From contig CP053450.1 of the NCBI GenBank assembly GCA_013285505.1, positions 2,526,796 through 2,590,795 on the forward strand: a stretch of 64,000 bases of DNA, given 5' to 3'. Made by a program: the position numbers and the translations under genes. Source of the DNA: Planctomycetota bacterium (GTDB lineage: Bacteria; Planctomycetota; Phycisphaerae; Phycisphaerales; UBA1924). Shown piece by piece: positions 43,631-51,802 of this stretch. How positions within the stretch are numbered: position 1 is the first letter of the stretch; the number at the start of each line of letters is the position of its first letter. Below the pieces are notes generated by a model that saw only the letters and a list, made by a program, of their open reading frames with translations, ran no database searches and was not told the DNA's origin.

Positions 43631-44116
43631 CTACTCCTCCGCCTCTCGCGGCGGTGCCGTCCCCGAGCCCGCCGCCGCATCCGCCCCCGCGCCGACCCCA
43701 CCCCCGCCGGCCGCCACGATCGACTTCATCACCTTGTCCAACAACGCGTTCACAAACGCCGGCGACCGCTCTGTGCTGAACGTCTTGGCCAGCTCCACCG
43801 CCTCGTTGATAACCATCTTCGGCGCCGCCCCGCCACGCGTCATCTCGTAATACGCCAGCCGCAGGATCGACCGATCCACCACCGGCTGCCGGTGCGCCGG
43901 CCAGTCCGGGGCCAGCTTCAGCATCGCCGCGTCGGCCTCCGCCCGGTGCGCCCACGCCTCACTGGCCAGCCCGAACACCCGCTCCCGCTCCGCAGGACGC
44001 AGCTTCTCCTCCTCGTCAATGCTCCCCCGCACCTCCTCCGCATCGCCGCCATTCCGCGCGTCGAGCTCGTAGAGCACCTGGAACGCCAACCGCCGGATCT
44101 CTCGAGGAAGCGCCAT
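43631..44116 (-). CDS. nusB: Transcription antitermination protein NusB
   Basis: 161 aa. Binds boxA RNA with NusE and supports antitermination on rRNA operons. The family blocks RRLAFQVLYELDAR, PVVDRSILRLAYYEM and KMVINEAVELAKTFSTERSPAFVNALLDKV are clear. A Gly-Ala-rich tail of about 30 residues is unusual. The start codon overlaps the ribH stop by one base (TGATG). Confidence 0.95.
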   Translation of the reverse strand: MALPREIRRLAFQVLYELDARNGGDAEEVRGSIDEEEKLRPAERERVFGLASEAWAHRAEADAAMLKLAPDWPAHRQPVVDRSILRLAYYEMTRGGAAPKMVINEAVELAKTFSTERSPAFVNALLDKVMKSIVAAGGGGVGAGADAAAGSGTAPPREAEE

Positions 44117-44631
44117 CAGCCGCTCACCGCCGCGGCCTTGTCCGGCTTGGCCGCCGTCGATCGCGCCCCGGTCTCACCCCGCGAAAGCGCCGCTGTCGCC
44201 GCCAACGTCTCCAGCAACGCCTGCATGGCCTCCGCGCCCTTGTTGCCCTCGCCCCCACCGGCCCGGGCACGCGCCTGCTCCACCGTCGCCACCGTCAGCA
44301 GCCCAAACGTTACCGGCACCCCCGTCTGCAGCCCCACCTGCACCAGCCCGTTCGCCACCGCGTTCGCGATGTGATCCGCGTGCGTCGTCTCCCCCTCGAT
44401 CAGGCACCCCAGCGCCACCACCCCGGCACACCGCCCCGACCTCGCCGCCGCCGCGCTCAGCACCGGCAACTCAAACGCCCCCGGCGCCTCCACCACGATC
44501 AACCCGCCCGGGTCGCCCCCCGCCGCGGCATACGCCTCCACCGCCCCGTCCCGCAGCGCGTGCGTGATCGAGGCGTTGTACTGCGCCACAACGAGCGCGA
44601 CAGGCGGGATTCCGGCGTGATGCGTGGTCAT
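44116..44631 (-). CDS. ribH: 6,7-dimethyl-8-ribityllumazine synthase
   Basis: 171 aa. Penultimate step of riboflavin synthesis, joining the ribityl-pyrimidinedione with dihydroxybutanone phosphate. Motifs: VALVVAQYNASI, VEAPGAFELPVLSAAAA, VALGCLIEGETTHADHI (with the catalytic His) and PVTFGLLT. A tail of about 25 residues extends past the usual end. ATG 44631 has TAGGAT 8 bases upstream and no Shine-Dalgarno. RibH-NusB neighbours are common in bacteria. Confidence 0.94.
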   Translation of the reverse strand: MTTHHAGIPPVALVVAQYNASITHALRDGAVEAYAAAGGDPGGLIVVEAPGAFELPVLSAAAARSGRCAGVVALGCLIEGETTHADHIANAVANGLVQVGLQTGVPVTFGLLTVATVEQARARAGGGEGNKGAEAMQALLETLAATAALSRGETGARSTAAKPDKAAAVSG

Positions 44632-44639
44632 CGTGGCTG

Positions 44640-44645
44640 ATCCTA
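44640..44645 (-). promoter_or_regulatory. Candidate -10 element TAGGAT of the ribH-nusB-ftsY operon
   Basis: Minus-strand TAGGAT ends 8 bases before ATG 44631; leaderless arrangement. Confidence 0.4.
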
Positions 44646-44720
44646 CTCCCCCGCCAGCCCGCACGGCCCGCTCCCCCCCGATTCCCGCAGCAACCATTTC
44701 CCGACCCCGACCCCGGCCCA

Positions 44721-44726
44721 TACCCT
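44721..44726 (+). promoter_or_regulatory. Candidate -10 element TACCCT of the prenyltransferase gene
   Basis: TACCCT ends 8 bases before ATG 44735; leaderless arrangement, divergent from the ribH promoter. Confidence 0.4.
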
Positions 44727-44734
44727 CCACTCGC

Positions 44735-45729
44735 ATGGAACGCTTCCTCGGCCGGATCAGCCCGATCCTCTACCTCACCAGAGTCACCACCGCCTTCGCC
44801 GCCGTGGCCAACGTCTGGTTCGTCATCCTCTGGTCCTCCCGAGTCGCCGAAGAAGCCCCCACCCCCCACCTCGACGACAAGCCAATGTGGGCCCTCCTCC
44901 TCGGCGGTGCCGCCTCCGCCCTCGGCCTCTACTCCTACGGCACCTGCCTCAACGACCTGCTCGACGTCCGCCGCGACCGGGCTCTCCGTCCCGAACGCCC
45001 CCTCGCCTCCGGACAGCTCTCCATCGAGACCGCCGCCGTCACCGTCGCCCTCACCCTGATCATCGCCGTCCTCGGTGCCACAGTCTTCGGCACCGCCTCC
45101 GTCCTCCTCACCCTCGCCCTCGCCTTCGGCATCCTCTTCTTCAACACCGCCGCCCGATTCGTCCCCGCCGTCGGGCTGGTCGTCCTCGGGCTCCTCTACG
45201 CCGGCCACATCCTCGTCCCAAACCCCGGCCTCCGCTTCATGTGGCCCGTCTGGCTCGTCATGACCCACGCCCTCATCGTCGCGGCCGCCACCCACGTCCT
45301 CGCCCGCAAGGTCCCCCGATCTCCACCCGCGCCGCCTGCCTCGCCCTCCTCGGCTGGATCGTCTGGTCCGTCCTCATCCTCTGGCTCGGCTGGCTCAGGT
45401 CCGCCACATCCGGCGACGGCCTCCGCACCATCTGGCCCACCTGGGTCTCCCCCACCGCCGCGATCGGCCCCCTCGTCCTTACCGTCGCATTCGTCCTGCT
45501 GGCCCTCCGCCGCACCCGCCAGTACGGCTTCGGCCCCAGAGCCGCCGACAAGATCTACCGCTACGGCTCCCTCTGGCTCACCCTCTACGCCGTCGCCTGG
45601 ATGCTCGGCGCCGGCTACCCGCGCGAGGCCATCCTGCTCACCGCCCTCGCCCTCGTCGCCTTCTTCACCATGACCACGCTTCGGGAGTTGTACGGGCTCG
45701 CGGAACAACCCGTCGGCTACCGCCGTTAG
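44735..45729 (+). CDS. UbiA-family prenyltransferase-like membrane protein (frame break)
   Basis: About 331 aa with about eight membrane segments. The first aspartate-rich motif NDLLDVRRD (about residue 75) and the following RALRPERPLASGQ are those of UbiA enzymes, which attach isoprenoid chains to aromatic or other acceptors. One C is missing in C5 at 45313-45317; after repair the protein continues PPISTRAACLALLGWIVWSVLILW to GYRR. The second Asp motif (DxxxD) of classical members is not obvious: the corresponding region reads AADKIYRYG. Substrate unknown. Confidence 0.78.
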
Positions 45730-45757
45730 CCCCCGAGAGGCTGATATCATGCATCCA

Positions 45758-45784
45758 AACCCCCTTCGCGGACGAAAGGGGGTT
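45758..45784 (+). terminator. Hairpin between prenyltransferase and LEPR-XLL cyclophilin gene
   Basis: AACCCCCTT pairs with AAAGGGGGTT around CGCGGACG. There is no T tract. A TTGACA hexamer (45783-45788) begins at its 3' edge and could be a -35 box for the next gene, though no good -10 follows. Confidence 0.5.
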
Positions 45785-45919
45785 GACAGCGGACAGGCGA
45801 TGGGACATCGTTGCCAGAGGCCACCGCACCCAGCCCGGGCCGGGCACGCGCACGCGATCCGGGCCCTCAGGGCTCAACGCCAGAGACAAACCGCCGCACC
45901 AGGCACGGAGATCGAAGAC

Positions 45920-47713
45920 ATGCGCAAGCTGTTCTCTCGTCGCGCAACCAACACCGAGACCGCATTCGCCCTCGAGAACCTCGAGCCACGCATCGTGCTC
46001 GACGGCACCCCCGGAGACGCCGCCAACCCCGTCGTCGAGATCAACACCGACTTCGGCAACATCTACATCGAGCTCTTCCCCGACGTCGCCCCCGCCACCG
46101 TCGACAACTTCCTCGGCTACGTCGAACGCGGCGACTACGACGCCACCTTCTTCCACCGCCACGTCCAGGGCTTCGTCCTTCAGGGCGGCGGATGGACCTA
46201 CGACCAGAACCGCACCCCCCGCACCGAGCACATCGAGCAGCAGGACCCTGTCGTCAACGAGTACGACCTCTCCAACCTCGAGTGGACCGTTGCCATGGCC
46301 AAGCTCGGCGGCGACCCCGACTCGGCCACAAGCGAGTGGTTCATCAACCTCGCCGACAACTCGCAGAACCTCGACAACCAGAACGGCGGCTTCACCGTCT
46401 TCGGCGAGGTCATCGGCGGCCGCGACGTCGTGGACGCAATCACCGACCTCCGCATCGTCAACCTCGGCAGCGGATTCGAGACCCTCCCTGTCACCGACAG
46501 CTTCGACCCTCAGGGCAGCGAGGTCAACAACGAAGACCTCGTCAACCTCAACACCGTCTCACTCGTCTTCGACCCCGACCTCAGCCTCATCGCCAACCCC
46601 GACATCGCCCCCTACGGCACCTCCAACGGCAGCAACGTCACCACCGTCGTCCTCGAAAACGGCTTCGACCGCGCAATCGCCTTCAAACAGGTCGGACTCA
46701 GCGGCGGATGGACCGTCACCGACCTCAACCTCAAGACCGACCAGTCCGGCAAGACCAGCACCCCCGTCACCTGGATCGATTCCAAGGACGGCCTGACCTA
46801 CGCCGCGGCACTCTCCGACGAGGGCCTCCTCCTCTACAAGAACACCTCCGGCACCACCTGGACCGTCCGCAACCTCAACAGCGAGATCTCCGGTGCCGGC
46901 CTGATCACCTCCTCACTCACCACCTTCACCAACGTCAACGGCAGGGCCTACCTCGCCGGCATCAGCGACGACGGCGACCTCCTGCTCTTCCGCCAGACCG
47001 ACGGGACAAGCAACGGCGAGTACACCTGGACCACCAACAACCTCTCCGAGTCAGACCTCCTCGTCAACAACATCGACACCACCCCCAGGTGGACCACCCC
47101 GCTCACCAGCTACGTCACCTCCTGGAACGGCCTCAACCTCGTCGGCCTCGACGCCGACGGCAACATCCAGGCCGTCTGGTGGGCACCCGGACGCCCCGGC
47201 TGGGCCGCCGCCAACCTCTCCGCCTCCACCGGCGCTCCGCCCCTCCAGGGCGTCATCGCCCCCTACCTCACCACCTGGAACGCCATCAACCTCACCGGCA
47301 CCGACAGCGACGGCAACGTCGTCGTCACTTGGTGGGTCCCCAGCTTCGGAAGCGACTGGGTACAGAGCAACCTCACCGACCTCCGCAGCGGCCCCCAGCT
47401 CGCCGCCGGATCCATCGCCACATGGGTCACACCCTGGGGCGGCACCAACATCCTCGGCCGCAACATCAACGGCGACATCGTCGTCTACTGGTGGGCACCC
47501 AACCTCGGACCCGGCCAGTGGAACATCTCCAACCTCAGCCAGGTCATCGACGGCGCAGAGACCCCCACCGGGCAGGTCGTCGGCTTCAGCTCTCCCAGCG
47601 GTGTCGTCAATATCTACGGCGCAGCCGACGACGGCGACCTGATCCGCTACTGGTGGAGAGTCGCCGACGGCTGGCAGTGGGAGAACGTCTCCGAAACCGC
47701 CGAGCTCACCTGA
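45920..47713 (+). CDS. LEPR-XLL cyclophilin-type peptidyl-prolyl isomerase with propeller-like repeats
   Basis: 597 aa from ATG 45920 (GGAG 9 bases upstream). The N terminus has ENLEPRIVLDG (residues 19-29), a LEPR-XLL motif, instead of an ordinary signal peptide. Residues 35-185 are a cyclophilin domain: VEINTDFGNIYIELFPDVAPATVDNF, FFHRHVQGFVLQGGG (active-site Phe-His-Arg), NGGFTVFGEVIGG. Residues 220-597 hold about seven repeats of roughly 50 residues with a GLDADGNIQAVWWAP...W pattern, resembling a beta-propeller lectin. It should be exported and may fold or bind surface proteins such as the giant LEPR-XLL protein. Confidence 0.82.
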   Translation: MRKLFSRRATNTETAFALENLEPRIVLDGTPGDAANPVVEINTDFGNIYIELFPDVAPATVDNFLGYVERGDYDATFFHRHVQGFVLQGGGWTYDQNRTPRTEHIEQQDPVVNEYDLSNLEWTVAMAKLGGDPDSATSEWFINLADNSQNLDNQNGGFTVFGEVIGGRDVVDAITDLRIVNLGSGFETLPVTDSFDPQGSEVNNEDLVNLNTVSLVFDPDLSLIANPDIAPYGTSNGSNVTTVVLENGFDRAIAFKQVGLSGGWTVTDLNLKTDQSGKTSTPVTWIDSKDGLTYAAALSDEGLLLYKNTSGTTWTVRNLNSEISGAGLITSSLTTFTNVNGRAYLAGISDDGDLLLFRQTDGTSNGEYTWTTNNLSESDLLVNNIDTTPRWTTPLTSYVTSWNGLNLVGLDADGNIQAVWWAPGRPGWAAANLSASTGAPPLQGVIAPYLTTWNAINLTGTDSDGNVVVTWWVPSFGSDWVQSNLTDLRSGPQLAAGSIATWVTPWGGTNILGRNINGDIVVYWWAPNLGPGQWNISNLSQVIDGAETPTGQVVGFSSPSGVVNIYGAADDGDLIRYWWRVADGWQWENVSETAELT

Positions 47714-47757
47714 TCGCGCCCGACAGCCAGCTCCCGGTCACCACCCCGCATGCCGCG

Positions 47758-47763
47758 TAGACT
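47758..47763 (+). promoter_or_regulatory. Candidate -10 element TAGACT of ade, leaderless type
   Basis: TAGACT ends 7 bases before ATG 47771; no ribosome binding site. Confidence 0.4.
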
Positions 47764-47770
47764 GCGCGCC

Positions 47771-49517
47771 ATGCCCACACCCATCCCCCGCACCGATCCG
47801 GAATTCCTCGCCGTCGTCAACGGCACGAAACCCGCCGACCTCCGCATCGACAACGTGCGGGTGGTCAACGTCTTCACCCGCCGTATCGAGCAGGGCCCCA
47901 TCGCGATCTTCCGCGGCCGCATCGCCTCCGTCGGCCTGCCCGCCGACGCCCGCGAGACCATCGACGCCCGCAACGCATTCGCCGTCCCCGGCCTCATCGA
48001 CGCCCACATGCACGTCGAATCGACGATGCTCATGCCCAGCGAGTTCGCCCGACTCGCCGTCGCCCGCGGCACGACCGCCGCCGTGCTCGACCCCCACGAG
48101 ATCGCCAACGTCCTCGGCATCCCCGGCATCCGCATGCTCATGGACGACGCCGAAGACGCACCCATCCACCCGATCTGGATGGCCCCCTCCTGCGTCCCCG
48201 CCTCACACATGGAGACCCCCGGCGCAACCCTCGACGTTGACGCCACCCGCCAACTCCTCGAAGACCCCCGCATCCGCGGCCTCGCCGAGATGATGAACTT
48301 CCCCGGCGTCGTGCACGCCGTGCCGGACGTCCTCGCCAAGGTCGCCCTCGGACTCCAGCACGGCCTCATTGACGGCCACGCCCCCGGCCTCCGAGGCCGC
48401 GGCCTCCAGGCCTACGTCGCCGCCGGCGTCATGACCGACCACGAGTGCACCACCGCCGACGAGGCCCGCGAGAAGATCTCCCGCGGCATGCAGATCGCCA
48501 TCCGCGAAGGCTCCGCCGCACGCAACCTCGCCGCCCTCATCTCCGCCATCACCCCCGAAACACTCCACCGCTTCTGCTTCTGCACCGACGATCGCCACCC
48601 CGGCGACCTCATGCACCACGGCCACATCGACCACATCATCCGCCGCGCCGTCACCCTCGGTCTCGACCCGCTCGACGCGATCACCATCGCCACCATCAAC
48701 GCCGCCAACCACTACCGCCAGCCCGACCTCGGCGCAATCGCCCCCGGCCGCTGCGCCGACATCGTCCTCACCGACGACCTGCACGAGTTCATGCCCCGCC
48801 TCGTGCTCTCAGGCGGAACCGTCGCCGCCCGCGACGGCGTCTACTCAGGCCCCGCCCGCGCCGCAGCAACAAGCACGCGTGCCGGCCGCGTCGTCCTGCC
48901 CGAAGGCTTCGGAGCAACATCCCTCCACATCCCCACGCCCGCAGCGCCCCCGCGTCCGCGTCATCGGCATGGACCCACACCAACTCATCACCGAGAGCCT
49001 CGAAGCAACGCCAGTCGTTCGCGACGGATGCATCGTCGCCGATCCCTCCCGCGACCTCGCCAAGCTCGCCGTCATCGAACGCCACGGCCACAACGGCAAC
49101 ATCGGCCTCGGCCTCATCCAGGGCTTCAAACTCACCCGAGGCGCCCTCGCCAGCACCATCGGCCACGACTCGCACAACCTCGCCGTCGTCGGCATCAACG
49201 ACGAGGACATGGCCCTCGCGGCCCGCGCCGTCGCCGACGCCGGAGGCGGTCAGGCCGTCGCCGCCGAGGGCGAAGTCCTCGCCGTCCTGCCCCTGCCCAT
49301 CGCCGGACTCATCTCGCCCGAACCCGCCGCGACCGTCGTCGCCCAGCAGCAGGCCCTCCTCGACGCCGCCCACACCCTCGGCTGCCCGATCGAAGACCCC
49401 TTCATGCCCCTCAGCTTCATGCCCCTCGTGGTCATCCCCCACCTCAAGCTCAGCGACAAAGGCCTCGTCGACGTCGACCGCTTCGATTTCACCCCGCTCG
49501 TCATCGACGACCACTGA
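47771..49517 (+). CDS. ade: Adenine deaminase (frame break)
   Basis: About 582 aa. Deaminates adenine to hypoxanthine in purine salvage. Amidohydrolase metal motif HMHVES (about base 48004), DPHEIANVLG, SCVPASHMET, GHAPGLRG, TDHECTT and CFCTDDRHPGDL are all family blocks. One extra C in C5 at 48947-48951 breaks the frame; the rest continues VRVIGMDPHQLITESL, GFKLTRGALASTIGHDSHNL and a normal C terminus. Confidence 0.92.
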
Positions 49518-49622
49518 GCCGCAAGAACGTAAGGACCGCAGAGAGCGCAGAGCCGCCGCGCACCGCGTCCATCCCAGCTCTGCGTCCTTTGCGTCCCGCT
49601 CTGCGACCTCTGCGTTCTGACT
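49518..49622. repeat. CTCTGCG-type repeat with inverted halves
   Basis: The first half (49521-49548) reads GAACGTAAGGACCGCAGAG..., the second (49578-49618) is a set of direct CTCTGCGTCC/CTCTGCGACC/CTCTGCGTTC units complementary to it. It could fold into a long imperfect hairpin between the convergent ade and mlaE genes. Similar to 6985-7200. Confidence 0.6.
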
Positions 49623-49624
49623 CC

Positions 49625-50467
49625 TCAGAACAGCTTGAACGCGTAGAAGATCGCCGTAAACACCAGGTCCGCCACCACGATCGCCACGATGCACTGCACC
49701 ACCGTCTGCGTCGTCGCGTTGCCCACCCCCGCCGCGCCACCGGTGACCTTCAGCCCGTTCGAGCACGAGATCAGGCCGATCAGTGTCCCGAAGATCGTCG
49801 CCTTGCCGATCCCCGTCAGGAAGTCGCTCAGGTTCACCTGAAACAGCATGTTCTCCATGAACACCGACGGCGGGATATCCAGCATCAACAGCGAGATCCC
49901 CATCGCACACGCGATCGCCACCAGATCAGAAATCACACCCAGAATCGTCATGGCCAGCACCGTCGCCGTCAGCCGCGGCACCACCAGAAACCGCACCGGG
50001 TTCAGCGCGTGCGCCTCAAGCGCCTCGATCTCCTCGCTCACCACCATCGTCCCAAGCTCAGCCGCGATCGCCGCCCCGGCAAAGCCCGTCAGCACGATCG
50101 CCCCGATCAGCGGCCCAAGCTCACGCAACACCGCCACGCCGATGATGTTGGCCACCAGATCCCGCGACCCGAACTGATCCAGCGGCGGCGCAAGCTGCAG
50201 CGCCAAAATCAGCCCCACACACCCCGACACCAGCGACACAATGAAGATCGACCGCACCCCGACACGGATCAACTGCGAAACGATCGCCGCCCCGCCACGA
50301 CCCGCCCGGTCCGGCCGCATCCCCCGCCCCAGCCACACCGCGGCGTCCACCGCCAGGTTCACCGAGTGCCCCGCGTGGTCGAGCAGCCGCAGCACCGCCG
50401 CACCGACATGCTCGATCGGCCGAGTCACACGGAACCGCGAACCGGATTGAGGGGTGTTGCTCGCCAT
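49625..50467 (-). CDS. MlaE-family ABC transporter permease
   Basis: 280 aa with five to six membrane segments. MlaE-type permeases move phospholipids or other lipids between envelope membranes. Family blocks: VGVRSIFIVSLVSGCVGLILALQ, LRELGPLIGAIVLTGFAGAAIAAELGTM, EEIEALEAHALNPVRFLVVPR. The ATPase (MlaF-like) and MCE-domain (MlaD-like) partners are not in this window. It follows the STAS gene by 15 bases and ends an apparent four-gene operon. Confidence 0.9.
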   Translation of the reverse strand: MASNTPQSGSRFRVTRPIEHVGAAVLRLLDHAGHSVNLAVDAAVWLGRGMRPDRAGRGGAAIVSQLIRVGVRSIFIVSLVSGCVGLILALQLAPPLDQFGSRDLVANIIGVAVLRELGPLIGAIVLTGFAGAAIAAELGTMVVSEEIEALEAHALNPVRFLVVPRLTATVLAMTILGVISDLVAIACAMGISLLMLDIPPSVFMENMLFQVNLSDFLTGIGKATIFGTLIGLISCSNGLKVTGGAAGVGNATTQTVVQCIVAIVVADLVFTAIFYAFKLF

Positions 50468-50482
50468 GAATCCACGCCACCG

Positions 50483-50830
50483 TCACGCAGAAGAGACCGC
50501 GTCCTCCACCGTCGGCACGATCTTGAAGAACTGGTGCAGCCGCGCAATCTCAAAGATCGCCAGCACCTTCTGGTGCAGCCCGCACAGCAGCAACTCGGTC
50601 TTCGCCTGCTTCGCGTTCCGCATCGCCTCCACCAGCGTCGCCAGCCCCGAGCTGTCCATGTACTCAACCTCGGACAGATCGATCACCACCCGCGTGGGCC
50701 CCGACTGAATCGCCCGCCGCACATGCTCGCGAAACGCCGGAGCGCGGCTCATGTCGATATCGCCCCGCGGCGCCAGCACCGTCGCGCCATCGCGACTGTC
50801 AATCCGTACCGGGAGTGCCGCGTCGTGCAT
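50483..50830 (-). CDS. STAS domain protein, anti-sigma factor antagonist-like
   Basis: 115 aa, a single STAS domain: VLAPRGDIDMSRAPAFREHV, VVIDLSEVEYMDSSGLATLVEAM with the serine pair that is phosphorylated in SpoIIAA/RsbV proteins, and LLLCGLHQKVLAIFEI. It begins 7 bases after the RsbW-like gene, as in partner-switching pairs. The downstream MlaE permease offers an alternative: MlaB, a STAS protein, is part of the Mla transporter. Which role applies is not decidable here. Confidence 0.87.
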   Translation of the reverse strand: MHDAALPVRIDSRDGATVLAPRGDIDMSRAPAFREHVRRAIQSGPTRVVIDLSEVEYMDSSGLATLVEAMRNAKQAKTELLLCGLHQKVLAIFEIARLHQFFKIVPTVEDAVSSA

Positions 50831-50837
50831 CAGAACC

Positions 50838-51311
50838 TCACCCTTCCGCCGACGCCGACCCGGCGGCCCGCGGCGCGTGTTTGATCATCGTCAACCGCAT
50901 GCCCCGCGGCGACCGCTTGGCATACTCCACCTCGTCCATCACCTCACGGATGATGTGCACCCCAAGCCCGCCCGGCTGCGGATCGTCCAGATCCCGCCCC
51001 TTCAGGTCGCACGTCTCCACATGCCTCGCCTCGTCCTCGATCACCACCCGAAGATACGCCCCCGACGCACTATCCGCCGGAGCCGTCCAGATGCTCACCC
51101 AGATCGGCCGGTCGCACTCCCGCCCATACCCGTGCCGGATCACGTTCGCCAGCGCCTCGTCCACCGCCAGCGCCACCTGCGAACAACTCTTCTCATCAAA
51201 CCCGATCCGCTGGGTCACCCCCGCGATCAACTGCCGCACCCCCGCCAAATAGTTCGGATCACTCCGAAGCTCAACCCGGATGTGCGGCTCATCACCCATC
51301 GCCCAATCCAT
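50838..51311 (-). CDS. RsbW-like anti-sigma regulatory kinase
   Basis: 157 aa from ATG 51311 (or 153 aa from ATG 51299). HATPase_c_2 family: N-box VALAVDEALANVIRHGYGR, D-box VVIEDEARHVE, G-box DPQPGGLGVHIIREVMDEV and final GMRLTMIK. Such kinases bind a sigma factor and phosphorylate a STAS partner. No sigma factor gene lies next to it; the nearest is the ECF gene at 34.8 kb. The start overlaps the upstream lipoprotein gene by 20 bases. Confidence 0.87.
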   Translation of the reverse strand: MDWAMGDEPHIRVELRSDPNYLAGVRQLIAGVTQRIGFDEKSCSQVALAVDEALANVIRHGYGRECDRPIWVSIWTAPADSASGAYLRVVIEDEARHVETCDLKGRDLDDPQPGGLGVHIIREVMDEVEYAKRSPRGMRLTMIKHAPRAAGSASAEG

Positions 51312-51690
51312 TACCAGAGCCCTCGACCGGCCGCACCCGCGTGCTCGCACCACCGATCAACTCACCCGCCTCCAACGCATCGGCATTCTCGTTGTACCAC
51401 TCCACCCACCGGACGACCGCCAGCTCCCGATCCTCCAGCCCCGCAGCGTGGTCATACCCCAGCCGCCGCCCCGTCAGACGCTCCAGAGCCAGAATCCCGA
51501 TCAGCCGCGTCGCCGGATCATCACTATCCAAAAGCACGATCAACTCAGGGATCTTCCCGGTATCCGACTCCCGCGCCGCCTCCGCAGCCGCGTCAATCCG
51601 CGCCGCCGGCTCCGGCGAGTCAAACCCCTTCGGGATCGGCACACACCCCGCCGCCAGCACCAGCCCCAGACTCACCACAACGCTCTTCAC
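51292..51690 (-). CDS. Small lipoprotein with HEAT-like repeat
   Basis: 132 aa from GTG 51690. Lipoprotein signal SVVVSLGLVLAAGC (Cys16). The mature part has ELIVLLDSDDPATRLIGILALERLTGRRLGYD, a HEAT-repeat-like helix pair, and VRWVEWYNEN. First gene of the lipoprotein-RsbW-STAS-MlaE operon. Function unknown; it could sense the envelope and signal to the RsbW/STAS pair (inference). Confidence 0.7.
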   Translation of the reverse strand: MKSVVVSLGLVLAAGCVPIPKGFDSPEPAARIDAAAEAARESDTGKIPELIVLLDSDDPATRLIGILALERLTGRRLGYDHAAGLEDRELAVVRWVEWYNENADALEAGELIGGASTRVRPVEGSGNGLGDG

Positions 51691-51696
51691 GCCCTG

Positions 51697-51702
51697 ATCC
51701 TA
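51697..51702 (-). promoter_or_regulatory. Candidate -10 element TAGGAT of the lipoprotein-RsbW-STAS-MlaE operon
   Basis: Minus-strand TAGGAT ends 6 bases before GTG 51690; leaderless arrangement. Confidence 0.4.
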
Positions 51703-51756
51703 CCCGCACACGCCCCATCTCGCCCCAACCCCCTCGTCCCGCCCCGACTCCCCCGC

Positions 51757-51762
51757 TACGCT
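51757..51762 (+). promoter_or_regulatory. Candidate -10 element TACGCT of guaA
   Basis: TACGCT 40 bases before ATG 51803, with a GGAG ribosome binding site in the leader. Confidence 0.35.
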
Positions 51763-51802
51763 TCCCCTTCCCCTCCCGCACCCAACCAACGGAGTCGGCC
51801 GC

